Assembly (NCBI GenBank): GCA_020687605.1
Contig: JAJEQY010000125.1
Span: 1-6,792 of the forward strand
DNA: 6,792 bases
Source: Intestinimonas aquisgranensis
Lineage (GTDB): Bacteria; Bacillota; Clostridia; Oscillospirales; Oscillospiraceae
Direction of reading: 5' to 3'
Within the stretch, counting starts at the first letter, position 1. Each line of letters starts with the position of its first letter. A program made the position numbers and the translations under genes. Of this stretch, positions 5,640-6,792 are shown piece after piece. The notes beneath the pieces are model-generated. The model saw only the letters and a program-made list of their open reading frames with translations. It searched no databases and had not been told where the DNA came from.

Positions 5640-6578
5640 TTAGTCCTCGGCGGCCTTGTTCTTCTTCCGCCAGGCGTCCAGCACGGCACAGAACACCAGG
5701 GAGAGGTAGGTCTCCTCCTCGTTGGCGCTGCGGCTGGTGAGGGCGATGGGCACCTTGGCGCCCACCACGGCGCCGCAGGTGACGGCGTGGGCGTGGATGA
5801 GCCAGCTCTTCACCAGGGTGTTGGCGGTGGAGAGGTCGGGGGCGATGATGCCGTCGAAGCCGCCGCCGCTCCAGGGGCAGTCGTAGTGCTTCAGGCGGGC
5901 GGCCTCCTTGCTGAGGATCAGGTCGTAGGCGATGGGGCCCCACAGCTCGCAGTCGGCGAAGGGCTTCTGCTTCTGCTCGGCCACCAGGCGCTGGGCCTCC
6001 ACGGTGTCCTGCATGTGGAAGGTCACCTGCTCCACCAGGCTCAGCAGGGCCAGCTTGGGATTCTCATAGCCGAAGGCCTTCAGGGCGTCGGCGGTGTTCT
6101 TGATGATGGCCTTCTTCTGGGTCATGTTGGGCTTGATGACCACGGTCATATCACTCAGGGCCAGCAGCTTGGGGTACTCGGGCAGGGAGGCCAGAGACAC
6201 GTGGCTCATGAGCCGGTCGGTGCGCAGGCCGTTCTTGCCGTCCAGCACCGGCATCAGGAAGTCACGGGTGGGGATGTTGCCGCGCATGAGCACGTCGCCG
6301 TCGCCGGAGTTGATGATGTCGATGGCCATCTGGGTGATGTTGTGTCCGGGAGGGGTGTCCACCATGGTGTAGGGCTCCTTCTCCAGACCGAACTGCTCCA
6401 GGACCGTAATGGTCCGGGCGCGGTCGCCCACCAGCACGGGCTGTACCAGACCCTTTTCCTGAGCGGCGAAGATACCCTTGAGCATGTTCTCACCGTCGGA
6501 ACCGGCCAGGATCACCCGCATGGGACGGGACATCTTGGGTACGCGCTCCAGGATCGCGTCGAAATTTTTCAGTTCCAT
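5640..6578 (-). CDS. ptb: Phosphate butyryltransferase-type phosphate acyltransferase
   Basis: A 312-residue soluble enzyme of the PTA/PTB family, predicted to swap CoA for phosphate on a short acyl group (butyryl-CoA + Pi to butyryl-phosphate + CoA, or acetyl/branched analogues). Family features: the first strand and glycine turn VILAGSDGEN (22-31); PVLVGD (47-52); MRGNIPTRDFL (98-108) with LRT and SHV just after (118-127); and the C-terminal block IIAPDLSTANTLVKS (244-258) and GAKVPIALTSRSANEEE (273-289), which is close to Ptb sequences. The length fits Ptb (about 300 residues) rather than the longer Pta forms. The start at 6578 is chosen because CGGAG lies eight bases upstream; an in-frame ATG at 6605 lacks a good site. 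No butyrate kinase follows, since a terminator comes directly after. The family is firm, but acyl specificity cannot be read from the sequence. Confidence 0.88.
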   Translation of the reverse strand: MELKNFDAILERVPKMSRPMRVILAGSDGENMLKGIFAAQEKGLVQPVLVGDRARTITVLEQFGLEKEPYTMVDTPPGHNITQMAIDIINSGDGDVLMRGNIPTRDFLMPVLDGKNGLRTDRLMSHVSLASLPEYPKLLALSDMTVVIKPNMTQKKAIIKNTADALKAFGYENPKLALLSLVEQVTFHMQDTVEAQRLVAEQKQKPFADCELWGPIAYDLILSKEAARLKHYDCPWSGGGFDGIIAPDLSTANTLVKSWLIHAHAVTCGAVVGAKVPIALTSRSANEEETYLSLVFCAVLDAWRKKNKAAED

Positions 6579-6586
6579 ATTGTCAT

Positions 6587-6591
6587 CTCCG
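6587..6591 (-). promoter_or_regulatory. Ribosome binding site fixing the acyltransferase start
   Basis: CGGAG on the - strand lies eight bases before the ATG at 6578. The longer in-frame start at 6605 would add nine residues (beginning MVKWIGDD) that do not resemble the family N-terminus and would place the RBS inside the gene. Confidence 0.65.
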
Positions 6592-6634
6592 ATCCACTTT
6601 ACCATGTGGCTGCCGCGCAGCCGTGTCTTGTCTC

Positions 6635-6663
6635 AGTATAGCCTATTTCCCCGGCGATGACAA
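6635..6663 (-). promoter_or_regulatory. Strong sigma-A type promoter of the acyltransferase gene
   Basis: A -35 box TTGTCA (6663-6658), 17-base spacer and -10 box TATACT (6640-6635) each match the sigma-A consensus at five of six positions. Transcription would begin near 6628, giving a leader of about 50 bases that contains a 6-bp hairpin (6608-6613 with 6617-6622). Confidence 0.8.
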
Positions 6664-6792
6664 GAGAAATTGGGCAAAAAGGAAATTTTCAGGCCGCAAA
6701 CGAAATCGGGACGGGTGGGGGATGGGGGCGTGCCGGACGCGGCCCGGCGCCCGTGTCCGTGGCCAGAGGACAAAAGGGCGGGGGCATCACAG

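Noticed and set aside
4785..6641. 618-codon open frame on the + strand across the lipoprotein and acyltransferase genes
   Set aside because: It is antisense to two well-supported genes, rich in Gly/Val/His/Gln low-complexity sequence, has no family motifs, and runs through two terminators. Open antisense frames are expected with GC-rich third positions.

Overview
The window looks like chromosome of a GC-rich, Gram-positive-type anaerobe of the class Clostridia. The best guess is an Oscillospiraceae gut genus near Flavonifractor, Lawsonibacter or Intestinimonas. The grounds are GC-rich codon third positions, AGGAGG-type ribosome binding sites, two lipobox lipoproteins, and a phosphate butyryltransferase-type enzyme. 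The genus is inference from gene content, not a database match.

Layout: four complete genes, two on each strand, pointing toward each other. On the + strand: a promoter and a parvulin-type peptidyl-prolyl isomerase lipoprotein (334-1632) with its own terminator, then a Ca2+-transporting P-type ATPase (2054-4693). A 17-bp bidirectional terminator (4737-4776) separates the convergent halves. On the - strand, in transcription order: a phosphate butyryl/acyltransferase (6578-5640) with a near-consensus promoter and a terminator, then a small lipoprotein of unknown function (5459-4791) with its own promoter. Every gene therefore appears to be a single-gene transcription unit; no operon is visible.

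The two longest gaps are on the + strand. Bases 1-333 hold a hairpin that may end an upstream gene (1-18), a 141-bp composite inverted repeat (46-186) and the isomerase promoter. Bases 187-266 show nothing I can name. Bases 1633-2053 hold the isomerase terminator, an 11-bp hairpin (1726-1752), a second copy of the inverted repeat (1761-1904), a hairpin at 1973-2002 and the ATPase promoter. Bases 6664-6792, upstream of the acyltransferase promoter, hold only GC-rich sequence with an imperfect palindrome near 6727-6752.

Functionally the genes are housekeeping-like: folding of exported proteins at the membrane surface, Ca2+ export, an acyl-CoA/acyl-phosphate step in fermentation, and a surface lipoprotein. 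They do not form an evident pathway. No transposase, phage, CRISPR, toxin-antitoxin or defence genes are present, and I see no new multi-gene system. The most interesting signal is the pair of structured repeats: their inner hairpins differ in sequence yet stay paired, and each sits about 105 bp upstream of a nearly identical extended -10 promoter.
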